Assembly: GCA_963575745.1 (NCBI GenBank)
Contig: CAUYUJ010021170.1
Location: 178,801 to 242,800, forward strand
DNA from: Prorocentrum cordatum
Lineage: Eukaryota; Sar; Dinophyceae; Prorocentrales; Prorocentraceae
DNA length: 64,000 nt
Direction of reading: 5' to 3'
How positions within the stretch are numbered: position 1 is the stretch's first letter; every line of letters starts with the position of its first letter. The translations under genes were made by a program, and so were the position numbers. The notes under the pieces were generated by a model. It ran no database searches and was not told where the DNA came from. It worked only from the letters and a program-made list of their open reading frames with translations. Of this stretch, positions 1 through 10,652 are shown in pieces.

Positions 1-1986
1 CTGCAAGGCGCCTTCCTCCCATGTCGCGCATGCTCCGTCTCCCTGCGCAAGCCGTCCTCGGAATCCTTCTGAGCCTTTAATTCATATTATGCTAGGGTGC
101 AATGGTCCGACACGATCCGTGCTAACCGCGCCATTTTCCCACCACTCGGATCCGTCCAAAACACATCGAATTCGCTCAGGATCCGTCCAACAATTGTCAG
201 ATCCACATAATTTCCCGAGTCGAGGTTGACACTCCCGACTGGGGACCCTCGTCAATCTCTGCGGGGGCCCCTGCATTCGTTTTCGGGCGCCCGACGCTGC
301 GCCCACCGCCCGCGACCTGCCGCCAAACCCATGTTCCCCATGCTGGCTGGGCCGACGGCCCCTGGCCTGGTTGGACTGACAGTCTTGTGCCTTCGTGCGA
401 TTCGAAACTTCGGGCAGCATTTCAAATCGTGCAAAATGACCCGACTGTCTGAAGACACTCTCAACAAGGAACAATGATTTTTGTTGGGCCACGGCGAGCC
501 TCGGTCACGAATAGTTTCGTCCGGCCTGGATCTGCGGAACGGCCCGAAATCAAGGTCCCCTCCTGCGCCCAAAGTTGACCTTACTTCAGCATCTTGACGG
601 TATCCGTATTCGCAGTGTCGCGGGCCGGGCCCCTGGGCCGCGACCCGGCGGTTACTGAGTTTTTCTGTTAAGGATGCCCCGCGCGGAACGTATCGGTGTG
701 ACCGCGTATCCGCGGGATCGCGCCCCAGAGCCCGGACCCCGAGGGCGCGGATACGGATGGGCTCGCCGCTCGTGATGAGAGGCGGGGACTTGTCTATACC
801 CTGAGGCTCCGGGCGCTGCGTTTTTCCGCACACCAGGCGTTTCGCCCTGTGTCGGGCCCCGGGACCATCACAGGTCGATCGGGCTCGAAAAATGCAGCAT
901 GAAGATTGGGTCCAAGAATCTCGCCGATGTGTGCACTGTGTTTCAATTCGTTCGTGAGGTCGGGTCCCATGGTATCCACCGCCTGGAAGCCGTTGTGGGG
1001 GGACCCCAGGAGGCGGTGAATGTAGATATCTTCTGGCCCGCTGAGGCCCACATATATCCATATCCACCGCCTGCCGAGGTCCCCGAACATCGATCGCACA
1101 GGCAGTGGTTCTGGGCAAATCCTCCCCATTGGATTCCCTGAAGTTTTAAGCATGGTCTTGATGGTTCGACTACTTCACATAGCTGTCCATCGTCAAGAGA
1201 TGATGTTGGACGCTTGCAATCGTACGCTTCCCGCCTCGAAATGGAATGCATCGCATGTTCCGTTCCTGCAGATCTCGGGGTGGATGGTCTGAACGTTGTC
1301 TGTGAATTCTGGGCGGATCCCGCCCAGAGGTTCAAAATAGAGAAGAATCTCAGCCTGTCTGTGGAGCTCTTCGGGTGGTCGTGGTTTTCCCGATCTTGAC
1401 CAAGGTATCCGACGGTTTTGTTTACGAAGATCCCAGGAAGGGCACGCATTACGGGAAAATTAGGATGAGGAGGACGAGACGGAGAATGAGAAGAAAGAGG
1501 AGACCGAGGGGAAAGGGAGGAGTGAAAGGGGAAGAAGGATCGGGGGAGGGAGAGATGGGGAGGAAGAAACCGCGGCTCCTGAAACAAGGTAACGTATCCG
1601 CATCTCTTCCATTGTTCTGTAGACTGCCCGGGTTACTGCTGATGAGGCCAGCCAGCTACTCTGAATACTCGGAGTTGGTCTCGTCGATGTTTTCAACAAC
1701 CCAATTTCGCCATCAATGCAAAAACAGGCCGTGAGCCGAATGGAGCCTGTCATCGCTGGAGGCCAAGGGAATGGAGTAAGGTAGCACAATCGATCCATAC
1801 ATGTGCATGCCATCTTGCTCTCACTGAATGGGCTGTTCATACTGCTGCGAACTGGGAAATTGTCGCCAGGCAGGGATCCAAGCGATGCTTGGAGCTTCGG
1901 CGCGTGACATTTGTGCCAAGCACCCTTGTGGCAATGCTAATCCTCAGTGCTCATCCCCGTCTTAATCCTCATCTCGCCCTGAAGGC
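1..1986. other. No gene recognised; flank of aminotransferase exon
   Basis: No open frame here resembles the next expected aminotransferase segment (the FDEVQ and lysine-bearing region), which should lie downstream on the minus strand. The stretch contains a copy of a dispersed repeat at about 600-775 and a purine-rich tract at 1465-1575. The many overlapping frames look like by-products of high GC. Confidence 0.6.
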
Positions 1987-2055
1987 TGCCCGCCTCCTTG
2001 CAGCGCTTCTTGAGCGCCGCGAGGAACTCCGGGGTGGCCGGCACCACGCCGCCTT
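1987..2055 (-). CDS. argD: Acetylornithine aminotransferase, exon after the 0.23-kb intron (partial gene)
   Basis: Encodes (E)GGVVPATPEFLAALKKRC followed by KEAG, which matches the class-III aminotransferase segment following the V-Q-G-E-G-G motif and before the FDEVQ helix. The preceding intron ends in AG at 2057-2056. The two bases after it (AA) complete a Glu codon with the single G left by the upstream exon, giving VQG-E-GG. A TCC-rich pyrimidine tract (GGA on the plus strand, 2090-2165) lies just upstream in the sense direction, as expected before a 3' splice site. The 3' boundary is uncertain: a GC donor after position 1987 fits the family, but one at 1994 is also possible. The next exon was not found. 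Confidence 0.75.
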
Positions 2056-2089
2056 CTCTCGGGGCTGACTCGCGGGGGGGAGGTAGGAG

Positions 2090-2165
2090 GGAGGAGGGAG
2101 GAGGACAGGGGGAGGAGGGAGGAGGGAGGAGGAGAAGCAGGAGGCGGAGGAGCAGGAGGAGGCGC
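2090..2165. repeat. (GGA)n-rich tract, intron polypyrimidine in the sense strand
   Basis: Imperfect GGA repeat. On the minus strand it is a TCC tract inside the short intron (2056-2286) just upstream of an aminotransferase acceptor. Confidence 0.8.
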
Positions 2166-2286
2166 GCGCCGCGGGCAGCCTGGCGGGCAGGTGGGCCAGC
2201 TGCGCGCCGCTCTACGAGCAGCGAGTGCCCACCTGCAACGGGGCCCGAGCGCCGCGGGCAGGGCAGCCGGCGGCCCTGGAGCAGGC

Positions 2287-2339
2287 CGCCCTGGACGTCG
2301 AGCACGACGACGCCGACGGCAGACGGCGGTTGGACGTAA
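2287..2339 (-). CDS. argD: Acetylornithine aminotransferase, 53-bp exon (VQG segment)
   Basis: This short exon reads (S)YVQPPSAVGVVVLDVQG(E). It corresponds to the AVxVEPxQGEGG strand-loop of acetylornithine aminotransferases. The acceptor AG is at 2341-2340. The first base T completes an AGT codon with the AG left by the 23.7-kb exon. The donor after 2287 is GC, leaving a G that makes the Glu codon with the next exon. Both joins keep the frame, which is the main reason to believe so short an exon. Oddity: the family's Glu-Pro in VEP(I/V)QG is replaced by Leu-Asp. If the exon is real this is a divergent enzyme; otherwise the true exon is elsewhere in the 21-kb intron. Confidence 0.6.
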
Positions 2340-3045
2340 CTGTCTGCCACCGCCGCCCGGCCGCCGGCGACGGACCCGCCGTGCGCGCGGCGGCGCTGCG
2401 CCCCGGCGAGGCGGCGCGCCGGGCCGAGCGCGCCAAGCGCGCGCGCTGCCCCAGCGAGCGCTTGGCCGCTTTCGCCTTGGCAACGGGGGGCCGCCTGGGA
2501 GGCGCGGCGCGGGCCCGTCTGCTCAGCCACGCCGGGGAGCTCCTGGAGGACGCGCAGCCGGAGGAGCTGGCGCGCGCCTACGAGGTGCTCACCTGCGCGC
2601 TGCAGCGGGAGCTGGCGCAGCAGCTAATTACGCCGCGCGGCCGGTCTGCGCTGGGCCCGCGGCAGGCGCGGCCCAGGGCGCTGAGCGGCTCCTGCGCGGG
2701 GCTGAGCTGCCGCGTGTGGCGGTGCTGAGCTGCCGCGGCGCTGGGCTGCTGCACTGCTGCTGACTGCTGGGGGCGGCGGCGGCCGGCTGGCGAGGTGGCC
2801 TGAAGGCGGCGGCCAGCGCGGCGGCGACGGCTGGCGGGCTGGCCGCTGGGGGTCTCGCGGCGCCGCCCTACCGATTCGTGCAGCTGCCCACCGAGCTCCC
2901 GTGTAGCAGAAGCTATAAGCTCCGTCTGGCAGACCCGTCCCCCCTGGGGGTTCTGCGGGGGAGCCGTCCAATTTTTCGGGGGCGGTGAAGGAGCTTGCCC
3001 GCTCCCGACCACAGAGCGTCGGCGCGCGGCAGACCCGCGCCGCTG

Positions 3046-3155
3046 TGAGGAGGAGGAGGAGGAGGAGGAGGAGGAGGAGGAGGAGGAGGAGAGAGGAGGA
3101 GGAGGAGGAGGAGGAGGAGGAGAGAGGGAGGAGGAGGAGGAGGAGGAGGAGGACA
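3046..3155. repeat. (GGA)n microsatellite
   Basis: More than thirty GGA/GGAG units with few interruptions. Confidence 0.9.
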
Positions 3156-4702
3156 GCACAGGGGTCCGCGGATCGGCTGCCCGCAGGTGGTGCTCAAGGC
3201 GCCCCCCCACCCCGGCGCCTCTGGAGGCGAGCCCACGTGTCCAGGAGAAGCGTGCCAGGCGGCGGGGCCGGAACCAGCTTCGCGTAGCGGGTTCCGTGAC
3301 TCTCCCATTCCCGGTCCCCGCTCGCTCGCCCCCGCCCTGGCCCAGCGAAGGAGCTCAACAGATCATAACTGCCGTTCGCCCTACGGCTTGTCGTGGGAGG
3401 CGGCCCGGCGCCACAGTGACCTGCATGCAGGGAGGTGGTGCCCGTGTTCAACCCAGGGCCTTGCCCGCAAAAAGAGGGGCAAGAGATTCAGCCTTCAAAA
3501 CAGAGGGAGAGGGTCCAGACAGAGAAGTGGGACGAAATCGTGTTTCAGTTCTTTGGGGAAGGCATGCTGGGATACACCATCGAATTGGACGAGGCGCAAG
3601 CGGAAGGGGAAACACGGGAGGGGGAGCACCAGCAGCAGGAGCTTGTGGAAGAGCAAGAAGGACGAGGAGGAGTTGTGCACCCCCAAGCCACTCCCATTTG
3701 GCTGCAGGCATCCAAACTGGCCCGGGCGCGTCGTCACTGTTTGATCCTACCCAGACATCCGACGATCCGACCTTCTCGAATCGCTGGCCCTCGAACCTCC
3801 GAGCTCCTTCCCTGAGGCAGAATTTGCCACCCCTAGCGATGTTTCAACCGACCCGGTGACCAGAGGCGGCCTCTGAGCCCCGAAAGCGTATCTGGCGCGA
3901 TTTGCTCCGAATTGCTAAGAGGCCCGAGTTCTCCCTTTTAAAGCCGGTCGGATCCAGACCTTTCCTGAGGGTGCGCTCGGGCCACATATTCAAACAGAGT
4001 CCAACCGCAGCGGCGAGAAACCTCCCAGTGGCCAACAAACCACCTCCAACTCATTGAAAAACCTAGCTGCTCTCGTTTGGGGTCCTCTCTACTTGCCCTC
4101 CCGCACCATTCCTCCGACATCCCTCCCCCGTCCTCCAATTATTGTCCTCCTCCTTGCGCCTCCGTCTCACATTCCTCCTTCCACTTGGAGAACAAACCCC
4201 ATGGGCTCCTGGGGAACCAACAGTTTGGCTCTCGGATCTCCTCGCGAGACGAAGCAGTCGTTTCCGACCCGCCCTCGACCTTATGACGTTCTCGGAGGAA
4301 TGGGGGGGAGGAGGAAACAGTGAGGGAGCAGGGGGGGGAAGGGAGAGAAATAATGAGAGGGAGGGGCGAGAGGACGGACCTTATGGCCCTCCCCTGGAGC
4401 CCAAGGAGGCCTCCAGGGGAAAGTTACCAACCCTCCTTTCTGCGCCTACTCCTCTCGTCCTTTTCCTCCCCTCCTGCTCATCCTTCTCCTCCACATCCTC
4501 CTCCTCCCCCTTCCCCGCCCCATCCGGCGACGACGTCGACAACGTTGACGAAAACGGACGACGACCTGGCCCCGAATTCTCGAAAGCACCACCTCACCGC
4601 CCTTCCCGGCTGGTCTTAAACCGTATACCGATCTCTGACGACCCCGGGCCAGAGAAGAGATCCCCTTGTGCTGAATTTACGACATGACGACGGAGCAGGA
4701 CA

Positions 4703-5165
4703 ATGAAAACTCCTCCTCCTCCTCCTCCTCCTCCTCCTCCTCCTCCTCCTCCTCCTCCTCCTCCTCCTCCTCCTCCTCCTCCTCCTCCTCCTCCTCCTCC
4801 TATTCCTATTCCTCCTCCTCCTCCTCCTCCTCCTCCTCCTCCTCCTCCTCCTCCTCCTCCTGACAGCCCCTATTACATCTCCTCCTCCTCCTCCTCCTGC
4901 TCCTCCTCTTCCTCACTCCTCTTTCTATCCTCGCCCCTCCACCTTTTCCCTCCTCCTTCTCCTCCTCCTCCTCCTCCTCCATGCTCTCCTCGCCGCTCGT
5001 CCCTCCTCCTCCTTCTCCTCCGCCGCCTCCTCCTCCCCCTCCTCGTGCCTACATGACAACCCCCATTTGACTTGTTTTCCTCATCATAATTCTTTTATGT
5101 GTCCTCATCGTTCCACCCTCCTCCTCCTCCTCCTCCTCCTCCTCCTCCTCCTCCTCCTCCTGCTC
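4703..5165. repeat. (TCC)n microsatellite cluster
   Basis: A near-perfect TCC run at 4710-4860, imperfect TCC to about 5040, then a second clean run at 5115-5165. Confidence 0.9.
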
Positions 5166-5343
5166 CTATGTTCTATTTCCCCGCGCGACAAACGTTGATG
5201 ACAATACGCAGCAGCAGAAAACATGTGTCCTCCGAGGAAAACACAGCACTCTCGAAATCGACGCCGAACGACCGATCACGAGGCGAGCCAACGTGTATCA
5301 GTGGATATACTGTTGATACATATATATATATATATATATATAT

Positions 5344-5466
5344 ATCAATGCCTTTTTAGTGCCCCGATCGGCATTCCATGCCAGCGCCTCCACGGGGGGC
5401 GAAGTACCTGGGGCCCCACTGGGCCACATCAAAAACGAGACGATTCCCATCGAGTGCCACTGATCC
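5344..5466. repeat. DIRS split repeat B2 (outer copy)
   Basis: 123 bp, nearly identical to 5618-5740 (offset 274 bp); it differs at a few bases such as TAGTG/TACTG. Confidence 0.9.
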
Positions 5467-5568
5467 CAGAACACGACACTGTACCGCAGCTCGACACATT
5501 TAAGAATTAGCAACGTCTGGCAGACCCAGCCAATCAAACCAGCAGAGGAGGAGGAGAGGAGGAGGAGG

Positions 5569-5616
5569 AGAGCGAGCTGCGGTCCGATGAAGACACTGAT
5601 AAAGCTCCAGAGCACA
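5569..5616. repeat. DIRS split repeat A2
   Basis: 48 bp identical to 12307-12354; starts AGAGCGAGCTGCGGTCC and ends CTCCAGAGCACA. Confidence 0.9.
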
Positions 5617-5617
5617 A

Positions 5618-5740
5618 ATCAATGCCTTTTTACTGCCCCGATGGGCATTCCATGCCAGCGCCTCCACGGGAGGCGAAGTACCTGGGGCCCCACTGGGCCA
5701 CATCAAAAACGAGACGATTCCCGTCGAGTGCCACTGATCC
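5618..5740. repeat. DIRS split repeat B1 (inner copy)
   Basis: Inner partner of the 5344-5466 repeat, directly adjoining repeat A2. Confidence 0.9.
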
Positions 5741-5938
5741 AAAACTGCCTACAGCCGATACTCTGCGAAGTCGTGTTCTGGGAGCTCAAACAAAACGAGG
5801 ACCCAGCAGGACGGCGATGGTTCGACTAGCCAGGGCCCCCGAGGGGCCGAGGGAAGTCGAACCGCCCGGACACCAGGGAGGCGCCCAACCCAAGCCAGCG
5901 GAGCACAAGACGGAGGACGAGAGGCGGGAGAATAATAT

Positions 5939-6940
5939 TTAGGCAGAGAGCCGCTTCGCGAGGCGAGCGTGCACCTCTCCCGGGAGCCGGGCGGCCCGGC
6001 TCGGCGCCTCGAGGACCGTCGAGCGATCCAGCTTGGCCAACTGGCGCAGGAGCTTGGCCGGCTTGCCGTACCTGCGCACGGAGTTGACCACTGACCACCG
6101 GCCTCGCATCATCACGAAGTCGAGCGAGGCGTCGTTGTAGTGCATGTCGTGCGAGGGGCCTGCGTGGCGCAGGCAGTGTGGCGTGATCTTGACACCGTCG
6201 ACGTCCCCGTACCTCCGGAAGATAGCCTCAAGCTTGCCGAGCGTGAGGTGGCGAAACAGCAGCGTGCTCGGCGGCGCGCGGTGCGACAACTTCTGAAGCA
6301 CGTCGACCGCGAACGACCGGCCGAAGGCCCCGATCTTCACCCCCTGGTCGAACTGCTTGTTCTTGGCAGGCTTGCCCCCTTCCGGCGCCACGACGAGAGC
6401 CCACGACCGGTTAGCCGTGCCGTGCTTCGGCGGGATCACCTGCGCGGCTGTCAACTCCAGGGCTTCTGAGGGCCTGAGGTAGGCGGCGAAGGCGAGGAGG
6501 CAGAAGGCCGAGGCGAGGTCGCACTCCAAGGTGTTGGCCAGCAGCAGCCGCCCCACCAAGCACCAGATCGCCTCCAGAGGCGGCGGGTCGCGCATGGTGT
6601 CTGGCCGGATGCTGGCGAAACCTTTCAGGGCCTTCTTCGACAGGGGCAGCACTGACGGATCGCGGGTGACGAAGTCGAGAGACCAGGCCGTGCCGTACAG
6701 CGCGACGCGTCCGACGGCCGCCGAAGCCCCCTCCAAGAACTCCATCTCAAGGTAGTCGTGGAGGATGGTGCCCCACTCCTTCATGGTCTGCGGGGAGGCG
6801 CCTCGCCCGGCCGCGAACGGCTGCACCAGCGCGAAGGCCTTGGTGTAGGTGCCGCGGGTCCTGGCCGAGACCGTGGCCCGTCGCAGGAAGCCGGGGGGCG
6901 AGTCGACCACGCCGCTGGCGCGCCGCCGCTTGCGGGTCAT
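5939..6940 (-). CDS. DIRS tyrosine recombinase domain
   Basis: About 333 residues from an internal Met (MTRKRRRASGVV). The N-terminal part is a SAM-like DNA-binding segment (TRGTYTKAF). The catalytic part carries AAYLRPSEALEL (first Arg), then TPHCLRHAG (H-x-x-R), GRW, and VRRYGKP with the Tyr nucleophile. This is the R-H-R-W-Y pattern of tyrosine recombinases. In DIRS-order elements this enzyme integrates circular cDNA. The frame is the same as that of the RT domain, and the methyltransferase-like domain between them is in another frame. The frame is open to its stop at 5939, so the domain could be intact. Confidence 0.9.
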   Translation of the reverse strand: MTRKRRRASGVVDSPPGFLRRATVSARTRGTYTKAFALVQPFAAGRGASPQTMKEWGTILHDYLEMEFLEGASAAVGRVALYGTAWSLDFVTRDPSVLPLSKKALKGFASIRPDTMRDPPPLEAIWCLVGRLLLANTLECDLASAFCLLAFAAYLRPSEALELTAAQVIPPKHGTANRSWALVVAPEGGKPAKNKQFDQGVKIGAFGRSFAVDVLQKLSHRAPPSTLLFRHLTLGKLEAIFRRYGDVDGVKITPHCLRHAGPSHDMHYNDASLDFVMMRGRWSVVNSVRRYGKPAKLLRQLAKLDRSTVLEAPSRAARLPGEVHARLAKRLSA

Positions 6941-7838
6941 GGGCGCGATTGTAGGCGCGGATCTCGCCGAGGATGCGGAGCTCCTCTGCGAGCGGCCTCC
7001 CGCTCCAGCGCCGCGTGCACCCCTCCCAGCCGAGGGAGGCATCGCGAGGGAGCCGCGGGGGCGCCACACGTCGGTGCCGCGCACCGGCGCCCGCGGTCCC
7101 GGCGGCGTCCAGCAGCTGGTCCTCCCGCCAGTCGGAGGTCTGCCCCTCGCCGCGGCGGCGCCGCGCGCCAGCAGGAGCAGCCCCGGCAGCCACCCTCGCG
7201 AATGCCCGGCAGAGCTTCGGCGGGCACGCGCCCGCGTAGGAGGTGCGCCACTTCGCGGGCCCAGATGCCCCACCGACTTTCCCCTCCAAGATGACGTGTC
7301 GTCGTTGGCCGGGGCATCTGCGCTCGAGCGAGTCGGCCCCGGGCAGGTTGGTGGCGAGTCGGGTAGGCTTCCTCCAGGCGGTGTCGAATGCGCACATGTC
7401 GAAGTCGACGTGGGCGCAGCCGCTGCGTCGCAGCTCGGCCGCCAGAGGCGGCCAGTCCCACAACCCGCTCCGCTGCGGGTTCTCCACGGCCACGTAGATC
7501 CCCAGCTGGCGGCAGAGTCGGAGCACCCTGACGGTGAAGCGGGCGCAGGCGTATCCCGCCCGGTCGACCTCTGTCCCTGCCCGCCCGGTGCTGCGCGCCT
7601 GAGACCAGCGCCCGCACGGGGTCCCGAGGAACACCAGCCAGACTCGCCCATCCCGCAGCCAGCGAAGGACCTCGGCTTGAACGCGGGGCCGCGTGAGGTC
7701 GAAGTGGGAGCCGTGGTCGAGCTCGCACGGGACCCCGATGCGCATGCCGGCAGCCCGCACCCCGCTCGAAAGGAAGGCGCAGCCCGCGAACAGCTCGAGC
7801 ACCGAGACGCCCGCCGGGCCCGCCTCCGCTGCCCGCTG
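6940..7838 (-). CDS. DIRS-encoded C5-methyltransferase-like domain
   Basis: In the frame offset by -1 from the RT frame, about 300 residues read VLELFAGCAFLSSGVRAAG (SAM-binding F-x-G-like motif), then FLGTPCGRWSQAR (a Pro-Cys motif like the catalytic loop of C5 methyltransferases), then VAVENPQRSGLWDW (ENP/ENV-like motif). Substrate and activity cannot be judged; no clear motif VIII or X is visible, so it may be a divergent or reduced enzyme. Methyltransferase-like domains are known in DIRS-order elements, and C5 enzymes have been reported in dinoflagellate retrotransposons. Expression would need a -1 shift near 7838 and re-entry, or a new start, near 6940. Confidence 0.7.
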
Positions 7839-10603
7839 CACCAGAGGCAGAGCGTCAGGAGGGCGCCCAGGAGGCCGGCGACCAGGTTGGCGATCGGGTC
7901 GTGGATCGTCCCGAGCTCGATCCCGTTGTCGGCGCTCGCCGCGATGCTGAGGCCGTGGACGAGCCTGGGCGACGGCGCGCGGCCGAGCCCGAGCCCCGGG
8001 CGGGCCGGCGCCAGCGCCCTGGGCCGCCGCGGAGGCACGGCCGAGGGGTGTGACGGCAGGAGTCTGAATCCCCCCCCCTCGGCACGCGGGGCTCCTCGCG
8101 GCGGCAGGCGGCGCTGAGGCGCCGGCAGCCCGGGCGGTGGCCGCAGCCGCGGCCGCGCGTCGCACGGCTCCGGCGGCGGCTCCCGATCCAGCGCGGTCCA
8201 CGTCCGCGGCACCGCGGCAGACAGCTTCGTGGGCGTCGCCACTGCCAGCCCGGCATGCTGCAGCTTGTCGTCCTTCCAGCGGGAGTCGGCGTCGGACGGG
8301 TTACGGGCCGTCTCGACGTAGCGCCGAGCCCATCGGATGCCCGTGGCCCCTTGGATCGCTGCGGCCCGCCGGCAGACCGCGAGCAGCTCGAGGTCGCGGG
8401 CCCGGCCGCGGTCGGTGGCGAGGACCTCGGCCAGGTTGTCCCCGAGCGCGAGCACCACGGTGTTGAAGTTGGAGATGTCACTGGCGGCGTGCAGGAGCCC
8501 GTACACGGCGGCCCGGCCTTCTTTGTTGCGGATGGCGGCCGGCCGCTGCCAAGCCCCGCGTCGGACACGGATCCAGCGCCCGGGCTCCACCAGCCCGTCG
8601 GCAAGCCGAGGGGCCAGACCGACGCGCTCCTGCTGGGATCGCTCGGGCCAAAGCGGAGGGGCTCCTCGGGGCCTCTCGGGAGAGTAGGTGAGCCCGCGAT
8701 CGGCCTCGCCGACCTCGGACTCGAACCAGGCCATGAAGTTCGGCGCGACCGCAGCGGGCGCCGCCGGGGCCGCCAAAAGGAAGTCCTGCGTCGGCTCGGG
8801 CGTCGGGTCGACAAATCGCCAACGCTCTCGCCAGCCGACCTCCGGGAGAAGCTCCTGGGGACTGACGTCGGACACGTGGGCCGCGTACCCGAAGCCCGAG
8901 GAGTCACTGCAATACATACGCCCACAGGGGGGCTTGGAGAAGTTCTGGACGACCAGCGGCAGCAGGCCCTTGAAAATGCGGAGCTCGACCAGGAGGGGGC
9001 CCGGCAAGGCCCGCGGCGGCCCGGCCCCGTCCCCGATGAAGCGGTACAGGTGGCACAGGGCGGACAGGAACTCGCGACGAATCGCCAGCAAGTCAACGAG
9101 GTGCCCCGCCAGGCGCCTGGCCATCTGCGGCGCGAGCTTCCGCTTCTGCCCCAGCAGCGTGTCCAAAGCGTACCAGAGCCGCCAGACCCGGGCGGGCCGC
9201 GGGCGCACCTCGCCACGGCGACCATCCCAGACCCGGCCGAGGATCTCCATCTCGCGGCACGGACGGACCTCCTCGTGGACTGCGAACCCCACGGCCTGCA
9301 GCTCCCGCTTGAGCGCGTCGAGGAGGGCCTCGCACTGCCGCCGGGAGCCCGCCACCACGTTGCCGTTGTCGACGTAGGGTGCAACCCGTGCGGTATGAGG
9401 ATGGAGGACAGGCGCCTCCTGACGATCTCCCACCACGTCCGCGGGAAGGCCGAGAGAAAGCTGGGCCCTCCGGCCACACTCTGAGAGAGCATCGTGGCAG
9501 AAGTAGAGCGCCCAGCTCCAGCCCATCGGCATTCCGCGGAAGCACGCCTCCACCTGCGCCGTGGCGGCCACGGGGACGAGCTCGCCGGTCTGCTCGTCGA
9601 GCTCCTCGGTGACGCCGACCTCCGACGCGGAGACGTGGTAGCCGAGGGCGAACCACGAGGCCATGCTGTCGTTGCTGAACTGGTAGTAGCCGTCGAGGAG
9701 GTCGATGCTGGCCGCGTGCGGGACATCGGAGGGGTCGACCCTCCTCTCGTCCGGCGCGGTGGCCGAGTCGGCGAGCTCCCAGGCGGGGCCGACCAGCACA
9801 TGTCCCAGGGCCGCTGGCGTAGCCAAGGAGGATCGCGGCGGGTCACGATGACGGGCATTGGTGGCTCGACAGTCGAGAACGAGTCGGATAGCCCCATTCT
9901 TCTTCCAGACAAAGAAGGCTCCCACACGAGACCGAATCCGAGTACGCCATGTGATAAGCCCGGCCTTTTCCAACTGTCGCATGAGGACTCCCACCTCCGA
10001 CCGAGGGCCAACAAGACGAGGATCCCAATAAGCACGAGGCAGATCGCGCAGCTCATCCACCTCCGCTTGTGGCCGAAAGATGTGACGTTGAGGGTCCAGG
10101 AGTTTGCGCCGGGCGGTCGGCCCGACGAGGCGCTCCATGGGTTGAGGGCGGAGGTCACCTTTGAGCACGCGGAGCTTCTCCGGGTCGAAAGGCGCCACCG
10201 TCGTGTCCTGGTCCGTGTCGTAAATATCCTTGCACTTGAGGAGCTCGCGCAAGGCTCCTCCTGGACAAAGCTGTCGTTCGTCAGGCCGAGGGAAAAAGGC
10301 GCTGACGGCACGGCCGACGTTCCCGAGGACCGCGTCGTTGAAGGCGGAGACCGGCTCGCCGGACTTGTGGCGGTTGGGGAACTCGTAGGTCGAGTACCCA
10401 GAGCCAGCGGTGGAGTACAGGGAGTTGAGCGACGAGACGGCGTCAGCCACAAAATTCTCGTGCTCATCTTGCGCAGCCAGCCGCCGGCGGAGATACCGAG
10501 GTAATCCCTGACGGTCCCCCTCGCTCCGATGCCGAAGACGAAGAGGAAAAATAGCCACGCCCGGGTCGTGCTGGCCACTGAGCGCGGACATGACAGGAGG
10601 CAC
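7838..10603 (-). CDS. DIRS reverse transcriptase - RNase H
   Basis: The frame begins MPPVMSALSG and is open through the element. RT motifs in order are AFFVWKKNGAIRLVLDCR, SIDLLDGYYQF (motif A Asp), GMPMGWSWALYF (motif B) and APYVDNGNVVAG (motif C, with YVDN rather than YxDD). RNase H follows: MYCSDSSGFGYAAH (Asp), EGRAAVYGLLHA (Glu), ALGDNLAEV (Asp) and ETARNPSDADSR (Asp). A hydrophobic segment (NLVAGLLGALLTLCLWC) precedes the switch into the methyltransferase frame. The end coordinate marks that inferred switch; the same frame is also open beyond it as a shadow. It lies 49 bp downstream of the gag-like frame. Confidence 0.88.
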
Positions 10604-10652
10604 CCCAACCAGCGGGGCGGGGCGGCCTCCTCCTGCCAGGACCGATCGATGA

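Larger units (their letters stand above)
2340..5343. other. Intron interior, GC-rich and microsatellite-rich, no supported gene
   Basis: This is the 3' part of the 21.3-kb aminotransferase intron. It contains (GGA)n at 3046-3155, (TCC)n at 4703-4862 with broken continuation to 5040, (TCC)n at 5115-5165 and a TA repeat at 5320-5345. A plus-strand frame at 2225-2728 has a helix-like ending but overlaps the small exon antisense, so I do not call it. The proline, serine and arginine-rich frames are translations of the trinucleotide repeats. Confidence 0.6.

Noticed and set aside
2225-2728. 167-residue plus-strand protein ending in a helical segment
   Set aside because: Overlaps the phase-compatible aminotransferase exon antisense and has no recognisable domain; the helix-like tail alone is weak evidence.
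5298-5345. TA repeat as a promoter
   Set aside because: Simple dinucleotide repeat at the end of the DIRS element; dinoflagellate promoters generally lack a TATA box.
5569-5616. Possible hammerhead ribozyme in the DIRS terminal repeat (CCGATGAAG, CTGATAAAG)
   Set aside because: The CUGAUGA and GAAA cores are not both present and the stems do not pair.
8255-9484. 409-residue plus-strand frame opposite the DIRS RT
   Set aside because: Antisense shadow of a GC-rich coding region; no motif.
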